Below, piece by piece: positions 11,106 to 20,939 of a stretch of DNA of 64,000 nucleotides. Numbering within the stretch: the first letter of the stretch is position 1; each line of letters opens with the position of its first letter. The position numbers and the translations under genes are program-made. Under the pieces are notes generated by a model. It made no database searches. It saw nothing but the letters and a program-made list of their open reading frames with translations, and was not told where the DNA came from. This DNA is from Vandiemenella viatica (Eukaryota; Arthropoda; Insecta; Orthoptera; Morabidae): contig JARYHS010008074.1 of the NCBI GenBank assembly GCA_031002005.1, positions 266,167,930-266,231,929 on the forward strand, in the 5' to 3' direction.

Positions 11106-11896
11106 ACACCTCATTTATGACCGAGTCTTAGAAGGAAGAGGCCCTAGCCAGCACTCTCCGTCATCTATTCCATCCTCTGCTGCAATCATCGGTGGATGAT
11201 CGCACCTCTGGTTCCTGCACTCTCTGTCAACTGTTCCATCTTTCATGCCATCGCTGCTTGTCATCTGTTCCTGCTGCAATGCTTCAATTCCTGCTTCCAA
11301 ACCTTCCACCCCTTCCAGCCTAATCCTTGTTCATCCACTCATCTTTTTACTCTCATTCCCAAGCAAGTTACATCTAAATGTCAGTACCATAACAGGAGTT
11401 AGCAAATACTATGGGCCCCATGCCTTCTAGAGGTCTTCTTCACATTTGCTAAAGGACCCACACTGTTTTAATGCAGCCCTGCTAAACGTGTTTTTCAGAG
11501 GTAAGTTAGGGATTACGCACTTCAGAGACCCATCTCTGGTGGCCATCCTGCGGGTTGCTTTGTGTAGGGTGCTTCTGTGGTAGTCGATATCTAACGGTGA
11601 CAACCTCTATCCTGGGGTACACGCGGCACAGACAGACACAACACAATGCTCCCCCCCCACCTCCCATACCTTCAGGATCAAAACCCTCCTTTTCCCAAGC
11701 ATCCAAATCAACTACTTCTTCACCTACCCACCAGTCAGCTGTTCCTGAAAGAGAGAAATCAAAATTACACCTCAATGTGTCCCACCCTCTAACTAAAAAA
11801 ACTAAAACCAATAATCTCTCCAAAACATCCCCCAACTATCAGTTCTTCTGGATATGTCGATTTCTGCTCCTCCCAATCCAGAATCTCTATATGCTT

Positions 11897-12138
11897 CTTT
11901 TTTTTTATAACTGCTTAATGTCTCTCAACAATGAGGTCTTTAGAGACGGGAAAGGATGGGGGGCAAGGAATGGGAAGGAATTCGGCCATGGCCTTTTGAA
12001 GGAAGCATCCCGGCATTTGACTGGAGTGATTAGGGAAACCATGGAAAACCCAAATCTGGATGCCCGGACGGGGATTCGAACCGCTGTCCTCCCGAATGTG
12101 AGGCCAGTACGCTAACCGTTACACCACCACGCTCGGTC
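11897..12138 (-). mobile_element. tRNA-derived SINE, copy 1
   Basis: Read on the minus strand from 12138, it starts with a tRNA-like head. It has an A box TGGTGTAACGG (12125-12116), a B box GGTTCGAATCC (12082-12072), a non-tRNA body and an A-rich tail (T9 at 11898-11906 on the plus strand). Pol III promoter boxes plus an oligo-A tail define a SINE mobilised by LINE machinery. It lies inside a gag frame, and the 561-nt open frame 11555-12115 is just gag fused to antisense SINE. The second copy is at 45730-45955. Confidence 0.88.
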
Positions 12139-12275
12139 CCAAATTCTTGCAATTCTCCCCCACGTCAGATCAATTTTCACCTCCATCTCCACGCCAACCA
12201 TGTCCATTACATATCTGTTTTGTACACGGTATTCCTAGTAACATCTCCCAAAAGACAATTTCTTCAATACCCTAC

Positions 12276-12276
<1 letters not shown>

Positions 12277-12314
<38 letters not shown>
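12277..12314. repeat. Poly(A) tract, 38 A
   Basis: An uninterrupted homopolymer lies within the gag remnant. It may be an expanded slippage tract or the tail of a lost insertion. Its length may be unreliable in assembly. Confidence 0.85.
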
Positions 12315-12316
<2 letters not shown>

Positions 12317-12561
12317 CAATATCTAAAAGTCACCAGAACTTTCCTCATTGTAAAAATCCCATCTCCTGACTTGACCACCAAACTCCTCCAGTCTGAATTA
12401 ACAACTGCTTTCTTCTCTGTTGTCTGTTGTCATTGAAGAAGAAATCGCAGTTGCACTCCGCGAACAACAGTTAGATTTTCATAATGTGTTCCAAATAAGA
12501 TCTCGAGCAACTAACAATCCAACCATGATGATTAGGATCATTACCTTTACCAAAATTCATT

Positions 12562-12925
12562 ATTGATTATCTTTTAGAACTTTGTTTCTACTTTCAGATG
12601 TTCCGCTACAGAACAGAACCCCCCCTCACCAGCACTGGTTTAACCACGTAGCAGGAGATAGCAAATGCTCTGGGCCTTGCGCCTTCTAGGGGGCCTCATG
12701 CATACTAGGGAGGCCCCTGCACCTAGGCTAGATGGGCAACCTTTTTTTATTTTATTTAAAAAAAAAACTCTACAATTTTACCCCGGATGGCAAAAATCAA
12801 GGGCCTCTTCTTCACATTTGCTACGGGCCCCACGCTGTCTTAATCCGGCCCTACCCCTCACTATCGATTATCTCTTAGAACATGGTTTCTACTGTCAGAT
12901 GTTCCGTTACAGAACGGAACCCTCG
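12562..12925. repeat. Duplicated gag segment flanking a short GGGCC-rich repeat
   Basis: About 64 bases at 12562-12625 recur with roughly 15% divergence at 12862-12925, 300 bases downstream. Between them (12645-12856) is a repeat with 'agcaaatgctctgggcc', 'cacatttgctacgggccc' and 'taatccggccc'. Related sequence also occurs at 11396-11475. Its reverse strand begins gggccggattaag, a phrase I associate with hAT-type non-autonomous elements (inference). Confidence 0.6.
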
Positions 12926-13416
12926 CACCCACTTCCACCTCTCCCAGCACAATGCAGCCACTGCCTCTCATATGACCATTCATCTTCGGCATGCCACAAG
13001 AAAACCCCCATGTGCACCCACTATGGGGTGTGATCACACACTTCCACACTGTACCAGTAAGGAGCTAAAACCAGTGTGCCCAAACTGCAAAGGCCTTCAT
13101 AACGCTACTTCACGTCTTTGTCCCCAGAAGCCCAAACAGGCCAAATCTCAGGAAAAATCAAATGCACCAATGAACCTCAACCACTTCTGGAGTCAATTGA
13201 CACTGAAACAATAAATGAACTTATCCTCAAAGACGATTTGATCTGCCTTCTCTTCTCTACCCTCCAAAAAAATTTTAAGACAGAAACAGGAAATAATCTG
13301 CCACCTATCTCAGAGCTCCCAACAATTCATGAATAGATCTGTAAAAATAACCCAAGATAATAACCAGCTGTATGTGATCATCTCCAAACCTGCTCCACAA
13401 TACCTGATCAAGAATA

Positions 13417-14200
13417 ATGGCCCAGATGATGGAGATGAGTAGATCTTTGCAATGTTACTTCCCAAACATCTGCGGTTTCAAATGTAATCAACCTCTCCTT
13501 CACAATGTACTAATCACTAATGACGTTCATGTTGCAGCTCTGGTGGAAACTTTCAGCTCTTCAAAATTACAAATTAAAATTCCCAGTTACAACAATTTTT
13601 GCAGAGATAGACTGGCGAGGCCTGTGGAGTGGTGGCCATTCTTGTCAAATACTCCTTTTCAGCCTTTGAACTTCCCCTCCCATGCCCTTTTTCCAAATTA
13701 GAGTGTGTCACCATAACTATTATTAAAAATAACTCTCCTCCTCTCCTTGTAGCCTGTATCTATATCCGCTCCTCTGATCCACTGCCTACAAATCTTCTTC
13801 ATTACTTCCCCTTCTTCCCTCATTTCATAATTCTAGGCAATTTCAACACACGCCACACCATTCTTGTGGACCATTCAATCAATCTGAATGGCCACTCTCT
13901 CATAGATTCATTAACCACCCTTAAAATTTTTCCCCTTCCCATAAATTCTCCAATTTTCATATCTCAATTAGGCACCTCGTCCCCTGATCATATTCTTCAC
14001 AGCCCTTCTATCCATGACAGTTTATCCTACGTGTGTCTCGCCGAGTCTATCTCAAGCGACCACCTCCCTATTCTGTTCTCTTCTGGCTTTATCAAAATTA
14101 GACCCTTGCAACCTTTTCAAATCGTTAAAGATTATAAAAAAAAGCAGAGTGGTCCAAATTCAATTCTGTATTACAATTGCTTCTATTCCGGCCTTTCATA
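13417..14200 (+). pseudogene. Non-LTR AP-like endonuclease remnant
   Basis: Frames 13417-13701 and 13629-14201 overlap by a frameshift near 13630. Together they show IKIPSYNNFCRDR, a GGVAILV-type strand, VACIYIRSSDPLP, LGNFNTRH and ISSDHLPILF. These are the strands of the endonuclease that nicks target DNA. The usual GDFN metal-site motif reads GNFN, and the same Asp-to-Asn change is seen in the endonuclease at 42351-43271. Confidence 0.75.
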
Positions 14201-14469
14201 ATTACCTCCTCATCGGACATAGAATAAGTCACATCTGAAATTCACTCATCCTTTTTGGCAGCTCTTAACACTATTCCCGACAAAAAGATTTTCCCATATA
14301 AACCTCACATCCAGTAAGAGGCCATCACCCTCATCAAAATCAAAAGAAAGCTCAATAGACGCATTAAAAAAGATGCAAATCCAATATCAAAAACAGAATG
14401 GAACGGACTGAACATGAAAATTAAGAAAACAATAACTTTTCATAGACAGAAACAGTGGCATTAATATTG

Positions 14470-16460
14470 TTCTACACTTGTTTACAAAAATGGAAGTCTC
14501 TTCTGGAAAAAGTTTAAATCCATCATGGGTGAATACTTCCATCCCAATCATTCACTCACTGCTGAGAAAGACAAAGAAAAAGCTGTGATGTTCGCTGAAA
14601 ATCTGCGTGGAGTATACTCTTCTCTGTCTGACCCTACTTCAATGACAACTTTAAAGATGCAGTTGAATCTTCACTCCCATCATTACTTTCAGCTCCCACG
14701 TCTCTACAACAGTCTAACTACAGAAATCACATATTCCGAAATAGAAACAGCAATACTTTTTGGCCACAGATCTATCCCTGGTTATAAATCTTTCAGATCT
14801 GGAAAGCATCAAAACTCATCATTCTACCTTTATTTTAATTAATTTTTAACACCTGTCTTTAATTCTTATTTCCTTAGCATCTGGAAACATGCTGAAATAG
14901 TAATGATACCTAAACCAAACAAACATCTCCTCTCCCAGTCATCCTATCGCCTTTCACTTTTACCAGTAACTGGAAATTTTTTGAAAAAATCCTGCATACC
15001 CCCATCGAACATTTCTGTAAATCCTTGTCCCTGATTTCCTCAATGCAATCTAGCTTTCGATCACACCATTCCGCAACTGACCTCTACTGCGTTTGACTTC
15101 ACCTGTAACTAAATCTTTAAATGCTGGTCACTGCGCTCTCACCGTATTTTTTTGATTTTGAGCGGGCCTTTACACAGTCTGGCACTCCGGACTCTTTTAC
15201 AAATTACTTCATTTCAGATTGCAAAATTAATTACCAGCTTTTTAGTTTCCTGCCGTCTCAGAGGGTGATGCATACTCTCCCCCCTTCACCCCAGAAGCCG
15301 GTGATCCATAAGGGGCCAGAATCTCTCCACCCCTTTATTCATTATATAATTCAGATGTTACCACTCCACAACTTTTAGCAGAAGACATGGCATGATGTGC
15401 TGATGATGTTTCACACTGGATATTACACAATACCACATATATAAATAGTAAAGCCAACAGATTCCTCTCTACCCCCCAAGCTTATCTGCAGAAATGGCGC
15501 ACCTAGCTGAATCCGCCAAAGACACAGGCAATTCTGTTTCAACGCCAACACAAGACCTCCATCTAAGTCCAAAAAGAAGACAACTTACAAATCAAAATTT
15601 GGAACAGTCCTATTCGCTTCAGCCCCAGTGTCAAATACCTTGGTTTCCACCTTGACAAAACTCTCAATTTTTGCCAACACATTTCACATCTTAGACAGAG
15701 ACTCTTCAGCCGCCTTAACCTTATAAAACTCCTCTGTCCAAAATTGTCTAATACATCCACCTCAACCTTGATTTATACGTACAAAATGTTTATGTAACCG
15801 TTAATCGAATATACCTTCCCCATTTCTTCAATAATTTCACCTTATAACTTTAAAACACTGGTTCAAACTGAACAAAGAATAATCAGAAAAATTCTAAGAG
15901 TCCATACTCACACCCCTTCAAATGTCATTTATTCATTAGAAAACCTTCCTCCCCATCAAAATATTCTTTAATCTTAGAAAAAAAAAATATGCCACCCACC
16001 ATGTTCTCCACCGTCCTGATCTATTTCCCCTTTTAGTGACTAATTGCCCCACCATCCCTCTCCAAAGCATAAATATATTTATCCTCCACATATCCTTGTT
16101 CATTTGATTTTCACAGATGACTCTATAGATCCACAGACAAGACTAAACTTATCTTCACTAAAAATTACAACAGTTCTCACGCACTGCAACCCGCTACCGG
16201 TTTATCAGTTGTACTATTCCAAAATGTTTTCGTCTCTACATTCAACCATTAATCTCTTCAATCCTTCCCTGACTCAACCATTAATTTTTCAATTTTCCAA
16301 TTGCAAGCGGTCCCTGAGATACAAAAAACCGATTCCAATTATGTTTAACTCCAACTTCCAAACCCGCTACCGGCCTCCAAAAAAAAACAACAACCAGTGT
16401 ATGGATCAACCTGCAAGAGATCCTGTTAAATTACTCTTTTCTTGTCCTTCCACTTAATTA
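14470..16460 (+). pseudogene. Non-LTR reverse transcriptase remnant
   Basis: The linker with SLFWKKFKS and MGEYFHPNHSLT-like residues is at 14495-14550. It is followed by 'IPGYKSF' (RAPGxDGI equivalent), 'MIPKPNK...SSYRLSLLP' (14905-14965), 'SSFRSHHSATD' (15050-15080) and a 'CADDVSHW' segment (15390-15415), which corresponds to the YADD active site with the aromatic residue lost. A C-terminal LGFHLDKTLNF / EYTFPISS / RIIRKILRVHT series (15640-15910) ends near 16460. It is fragmented over all three frames. Confidence 0.7.
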
Positions 16461-16728
16461 CTGTTATTTCACACCATCATCAAATTCATTCATCTAGATT
16501 TAAGTTAATAAGAAGTCTCCATCAAATTTATATTTTTTTATTCAATTATTTTCTGCATTATATTTATTAAAATCCTTTATATCCATGTAATTATTTATGT
16601 ATTTACAATTCGATAAAAATTTGTAATAAAACACGATGGGAACACAAAAATCTACAGCTGAAAAGGGCTTAAAATAGCTGTGCAACAGCTCGCCTTCGGC
16701 CTACAGCCGAAGGAGTAAAAAAATAAAA

Positions 16729-16871
16729 AGGCTAAGTCAGTCTAGGCGGTGACAGTCAGCTTGCGACAGTTAGAAGAGACCTGACACCTAATGAAGACAG
16801 CAGAATTAGGTGTTGAAACATTGTGTTTACACAACTCCATCCAGCTGGACACCTGAGAGGATTTTATTGCA
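16729..16871 (+). repeat. PLE pseudo-LTR, right inverted arm with hammerhead relic
   Basis: This is the inverted partner of 10551-10690. On the plus strand it has CTAATGA (16788-16794), then about 20 bases, then GAAAC (16815-16819) and ATT. The stem II strands (gacagc ... aggtgtt) are degraded compared with the left arm. Confidence 0.72.
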
Positions 16872-16880
16872 GGAGAATTA

Positions 16881-17275
16881 ATGAATTCTGTTACTTAGGA
16901 AGTCAAATTGCAAGTGATCGTCGAAGCAGGAATAATGTTAATAGCACTAGCAAAGAGAGCATTCATAGAAAATAGAAATATTTTAGTTTTAAATATTAAT
17001 CTAGCACTCAGAAAGAACTTTTTTAAAATAACTCTATCTGTGGACCACAGCACTTTACATGGTAGTAGCAAAGACGGGTCTTTTGAAATACCAGAAAGAA
17101 GGAAAATTGAAGCATATGAAGTGTGGTGCTATAGAAAGATGCTGAAAATAATGTGGACAGGTAAAGTACAAAATGAGCATGATTTGAAATTATGGGTGAA
17201 GTTTATGGTAGAGTCAAAAAGAAGGAAGACATATGATGTGTAATATGTTTATAAACTTGTTAAAACCATTTAGGG
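16881..17275 (+). pseudogene. RTE-like element, part 3 (RT C-terminal region)
   Basis: The reading resumes with NEFCYLGSQIASDRRSRNNVNS, then 'RAFIENRNILVLNINLALRKNF', then 'RRKIEAYEVWCYRKMLKIMWTGKVQNEHDL'. This continues part 2 directly if 10519-16880 is removed. The frame 16908-17243 covers part of it after a shift. Bases 17131-17275 are repeated at 18443-18580. Confidence 0.75.
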
Positions 17276-18430
17276 ATAGGTTTAATCCAGAGAACAAGTA
17301 CAGAAAAGCATTTCTACTAGTTATTCCCAGCAGTGAAATACCTTATAGTCTGATTTTAAAACTACCTTTGTAAAAGATAAGAAATTTTAGGTAGATTAGG
17401 CATTCAAGTGCAGCGGTTTTTGTTGTATTAATTTTCACTGCTAAAATTCGCTATGGGAATTGTTTTAAAGTGTATTTATCATATTCAGAAAATTTTAGTT
17501 TGGAAGATATTTCAATCTGTTGATCAGAGGAAGCTGAACCTAAGATTTGAAATAATTAGTAAATGCAAAAAGTTATGGTGGATCTTTTATCACTAGCTGT
17601 AGTCAGCATAATCTAGCATGTTTTGAACATAAAATTAATTAATTAGGAAAAGTATAAGTAGGGATTTTATTTAAAAGAAAAAATCAAAATATAAAATATA
17701 TGAGGGAGAAATAGGAAATTCATTTCAGAAGATAAATAAAATCAAGATGGTTAAAATTATATATTAGTTTCATTGGAAAGTTTAAGCCTATTTCAAGATA
17801 AATCAAATTTTCGAAAGTTATTGTAGACACATTGTTGGAATAGGCTCCAAGATTGATGACATTAAAGAATCGGTAATAAATTCAATAGAAGCCTCCTTGA
17901 GGCTTAAGCTAGGTTAAAATGGGTAGAATGAGCTACCCGAAGGCACATATGTTAATTACAGTGCAAAATATTAAGTACTTATCTAGATATTAATTTTCAA
18001 AGTGGCATGGTGATGTCACAAAGTCAACCGATTTAATAAATAGAAGGTAGGCATCTTGGCTGGTGCTCAGTCTTTCGGCAGTTTTCAGAGAGGTCAGCTC
18101 GTGTGATAATGTAGGGCAGGTTTTTTCTATAAGCCGGTCTGCGTGTGGTTGGTTGAACCATACCACCTTGTATTAGGTATTAACTGCAAGCTTTAGTATG
18201 CAATGGTTTCACTAGTCTGATAGCTTTATCCGAAAAATCTTTGATTCTGGTACCGAACTTTTGTATAAGAACTTTCTAAAGATTATAATTTTCATGGAAT
18301 GCTGAACTGTGTGCAGTGCACTTTATTTTTGCTCCTACCTTTCACATTTGAGGCGTATTTCAATTGCGTGGTGACCGCTATGTTTAAAAATAACCAGTAC
18401 CGGAAGGCAATGGTTTTAGTTAATGCTGAT
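17276..18430 (+). repeat. LTR-like repeat, copy 1
   Basis: This 1.1-kb AT-rich block is homologous to 29419-30741. Shared phrases in order include an 'aattcgc' block, 'gttttaaagtgtatttatcat', 'agctgtagtcagcat', 'aaaattaa..aatt' and a block with gtgatgtcac near 18010 beside gatttaataaatagaaggta. The copy at 29419 has terminal TGTAAG/CTTACA and a TATATAAGG box, so I infer solo-LTR identity. A 130-base stretch of the RTE element is duplicated on its two sides. Confidence 0.5.
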
Positions 18431-18805
18431 GTATAGTCTGACGGTTCTATAGAAGGATGCTGAAAATAATGTGGACAGGTAAAGTACAAAATGAGCATGT
18501 TTTTGAAATGATAGGTGAAGTTTGTGGTAGTGCCTATAGGAAGGAAGAGACAGGATAGTGGGACATATTTTGAGATAAGCAGGAATGGTTAATTTGTTAT
18601 TGGAGGGAACAGTCATAGGAAAAAATTGTAAAGGAAGTAAGAGATTAGACTATATGAAGCAGATAATTGTGGAAGTGGGTTGTAAGGGGTATGTAGAGAT
18701 GAAGAGGTTAGCACAAGACAGGAAAGGATGGAGGGTTGCAGCAAACCAGTTGATAGAGACTGATGATGGGGGAGGGGGGAGGGGGATTTTACTTTGTTCC
18801 TATGC
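18431..18805 (+). pseudogene. RTE-like RT C-terminus, overlapping second fragment
   Basis: It starts with the same CYRRMLKIMWTGKVQNEH residues as 17131-17235 and then continues beyond them to the element's C-terminus (residues on the pattern RQDSG, then in other frames VCRDEEVSTRQ.RMEGCSKPV). It is therefore either the rest of the same element with a duplicated junction, or a second copy. Confidence 0.65.
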
Positions 18806-19014
18806 TTAATTTGGAAGGAACTTAGAATTTATGTATCGTAGCAGTTAAAACTATGCTAATCAGCATAGTCCACCAAGGACACCCACCCACTGTGCGTGGG
18901 CATTGTTTGTAACGGACAGACATATATTGATGTCTTAAATTCTGGAAAGTGCTTATCCATTAATTTTCAAAAGGAATTGTTATAGTGAAATCTATACGGG
19001 TGTGCAGTCAGATA

Positions 19015-19450
19015 GTGTCATAAAATGACGACGTTTCAATAACCTGCACGGTTGTCTTCATCAGATCTATTTTAGATTTTATTGCTTTAAATCACAAAAC
19101 TGACTGGTTTAGCTGCCGGCGAAAATCTAATTCCATGTACCGATGATTGCCAGGACGCCCAATCAGCGCACGGCGGAACTGGAATGTGTGATCTGCCAAC
19201 TGAGGGTATCAATGTTGCGGACTGCGTATGGAGCCATACCCGGTCACCCATCCAGATACTCACCACGCCCAATGTTGCTTAACTTGTAGCCAGATGTGCT
19301 GGCGAACTTAATCCACGGCATCAATTTGCATCCATTACACCTTGTTGAGAAGATCTCTCTCATTCAAGATGTAGATCCCTAATAATAGGTCTCCAAGCTT
19401 CACTCAAGTACAGCCCGCTGTCCCTATTGATGTTATTATTCTTCAGCTGT
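19015..19450 (-). mobile_element. PLE 3'-end fragment
   Basis: The minus strand encodes EQLKNNNINRDSGLYLSEAW and RPIIRDLHLE (19450-19350), then the 3' untranslated region with a GC-richer block (19130-19290), and ends in a hammerhead-like motif (19066-19020). It is homologous to 11105-10551. Only the 3' part was copied or kept. Confidence 0.7.
19016..19075 (-). ncRNA. Hammerhead-ribozyme-like motif, best conserved
   Basis: Read on the minus strand: CTGATGA (19064-19058), stem II agacaacc/ggttatt around a gtgca loop (19057-19038), GAAAC (19037-19033) and GTC (19032-19030). Helix I can form between the bases just before CTGATGA and those just after GTC (about 8 of 10 pairs, including an A/T-rich run). 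All core positions fit the hammerhead consensus with a minimal helix III. Hammerhead motifs are known from Penelope-like elements. Cleavage activity is inference. Confidence 0.72.
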
Positions 19451-19459
19451 TCACTCTCA

Positions 19460-19894
19460 TAATAGTAATTGTTATGTTTGAGTGAAAAAAAAAAGAATCC
19501 TTGTTAAAAACAATAATTGTTAAAAAAGACTAAGTCTCTACCTTGTGCAGTGACAAAATGCTATGAGATCTTGTTACACACCAAGTCTACACTCTACAAT
19601 GTGTATTCACTTCACTTTCTTTAACAGAATGGTTTCTCTTGGTGTTACGGATCATCGATTTGAAATATATATATAAATCATTTTGCATGCTATGTTTTAG
19701 TAAACTATATACTAAAACTTCTACTTATATAAATACCTTCACTGTGTAACTTTATTATGGTTACAAATACACAAAAGACATTGTTTTTTATTATTAGTTT
19801 AATTGTGATGGAGCATATTCCCCATGTAATCTAATTACCACCTTTTTTATTTTGTTTAGTTATCTTATGTAATTTGAGTGTTAATTCTTCCTCC
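19460..19894. other. AT-rich non-coding stretch
   Basis: This contains short microsatellite-like patches (ata repeats near 19664) and no coding frame or repeat that I can assign. Confidence 0.45.
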
Positions 19895-20340
19895 ATCTAG
19901 TTTTGTGATTTACAAATTTTAATTTTAAATTCCTCGAGTTTTTAGTAAATTATTCATCACCTCACCTGACACCCTTAGCCACAAAAAGAAAATTTTCCCA
20001 CTCCTTTACGCATGAAATTGAGTGCCAGCTTGTGGTCAGTCATCTTTTCCCTTCCATGCACTATTCATAATTCTTCAACCAGTATCCTTCAAAGCTCCAT
20101 CAATAACATATGCCTTATACATTCCCAACACTCTCTTCACACTACTCCTGTCTTTCTTTCCCCCTTAAATTCTCTTTTCTTTAAAATCTCTACTGTAATT
20201 TCCGAAACTAGTTTCATTTGTATTTTATCATTCCTAATCTTTAACGTATTCACAAAACAACAAATGTAAGGTAATTTTCTCTCTCTCAACATTCCCATCA
20301 TCCAATCCTGTCTACTATGAAGTGCTCCACAAATCATTTT
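19895..20340 (-). pseudogene. L2/CR1-like retrotransposon RT C-terminal tail, minus copy
   Basis: On the minus strand this aligns with 53930-54190. It has a RVLGMYKAYVIDGALKDTG-like segment, then AWKGK, 'DHKLALNF' and 'KGVGKFSF', ending in an A-rich tail near 19905. It is the third copy of this family in the window. Stops are frequent. Confidence 0.65.
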
Positions 20341-20939
20341 TTTTAAAGTTTCTATATTACTACTTCAGTATAAATTTGTTGTTTGTAAATGGTTATTTGC
20401 TTTTAACATGCATACATTTTAACTATCTCATCTACTGCAAATTTAGAGCACAAGTCTCATAGTTACTTTCCTTGTTATACTCCATCCATTCTCTTTCTAT
20501 TTAACCTACCGTTATTTATACTAACTCGCCTCTTCTGATTTAATGCATCAACATGGCGTAATTTTTTTTAAATGAACCTTTACATCACATTTGAAATTTA
20601 TTTCACTTGCTTCTTTGCTTCCTGTTTATACAAATTAAGTAACAGTCATAAAAGAAGTTTATATTTAATTCTCTAAATTCTACACATTATATTCGGTACT
20701 ATACAGTAAGGTGCTTGGCAGAAGATGCCCATGTTTTCCAGTTACATTATTATCTAAATTGAGAAATCCCTCAATTCTAAACTGATTTTTTTTTTCTGGG
20801 GGAGGGGAATTATGGTTGGCATGATTAAATCATTTGGATTGAAATCAAACAATTTTTTCAATGAAAATAAGGGATTTAATGAAATTATCATTTATTGGAC
20901 TAATCAAAGTACATACCTAATCAATGAATTACAGCTTAA

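Larger units (their letters stand above)
11640..13330 (+). pseudogene. Non-LTR gag-like ORF1 remnant with zinc knuckles
   Basis: The N-terminus is proline/serine-rich (from about 11640). After the SINE comes an EEIAVALREQQLDFHNVF segment with SRATNNPT (12435-12530), then TIDYLLEHGFYCQMFRYRTE (12860-12920), then zinc knuckles of CX2CX4HX4C type (CSHCLSYDHSSSACH, shifted CTHYGV.DH, and CPNCKGLHNATSRLCP at 12945-13125). Such ORF1 proteins package element RNA. The segment around LLE.GFY.QMFRYRTEP is present twice (12562-12625 and 12862-12925). It is non-functional. Confidence 0.75.
11110..16728 (+). mobile_element. Jockey-superfamily non-LTR retrotransposon inside the PLE
   Basis: In order: a CCHC-type gag (about 11640-13330), an AP-like endonuclease (13417-14200), RT (14470-16460) and an AT-rich 3' region ending in GTAAAAAAATAAAAAG at about 16715-16730, just before the PLE right arm. 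The 5' boundary is not clear, and 11110-11500 is non-coding and may be partly PLE. The gag carries an inverted SINE and a duplicated segment around a short GGGCC-rich insertion. All domains are broken by stops and frameshifts. Confidence 0.75.
10519..16872 (-). mobile_element. Penelope-like element insertion with inverted ends, 6.35 kb
   Basis: The insertion is bounded by the direct repeat gagaatta (10511-10518, 16873-16880) and splits an otherwise contiguous RTE-like coding frame. Its ends are inverted copies of one sequence (10551-10690 and 16729-16871), each with a hammerhead-like motif. About 30 extra bases lie only at the left end (10519-10550). PLE 3' sequence on the minus strand fills 10691-11105. 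A non-LTR element occupies the rest. Inverted or partial pseudo-LTRs and variable target duplications are known for PLEs. Two independent PLE pieces plus a non-LTR insertion would be an alternative, but the duplication favours one compound insertion. Confidence 0.75.

Noticed and set aside
11555..12115. 186-codon open frame on the plus strand
   Set aside because: It is gag sequence running into the antisense strand of a SINE. No single domain spans it.
12060..12138. tRNA-like sequence with A and B boxes
   Set aside because: The head continues into a SINE body with an A-rich tail, and the acceptor stem cannot be completed. It is not a functional tRNA.
10551..16871. Inverted ends as terminal inverted repeats of a DNA transposon
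   Set aside because: Arms contain PLE 3' sequence and hammerhead relics, and the interior next to the left arm is PLE coding. No transposase is present.
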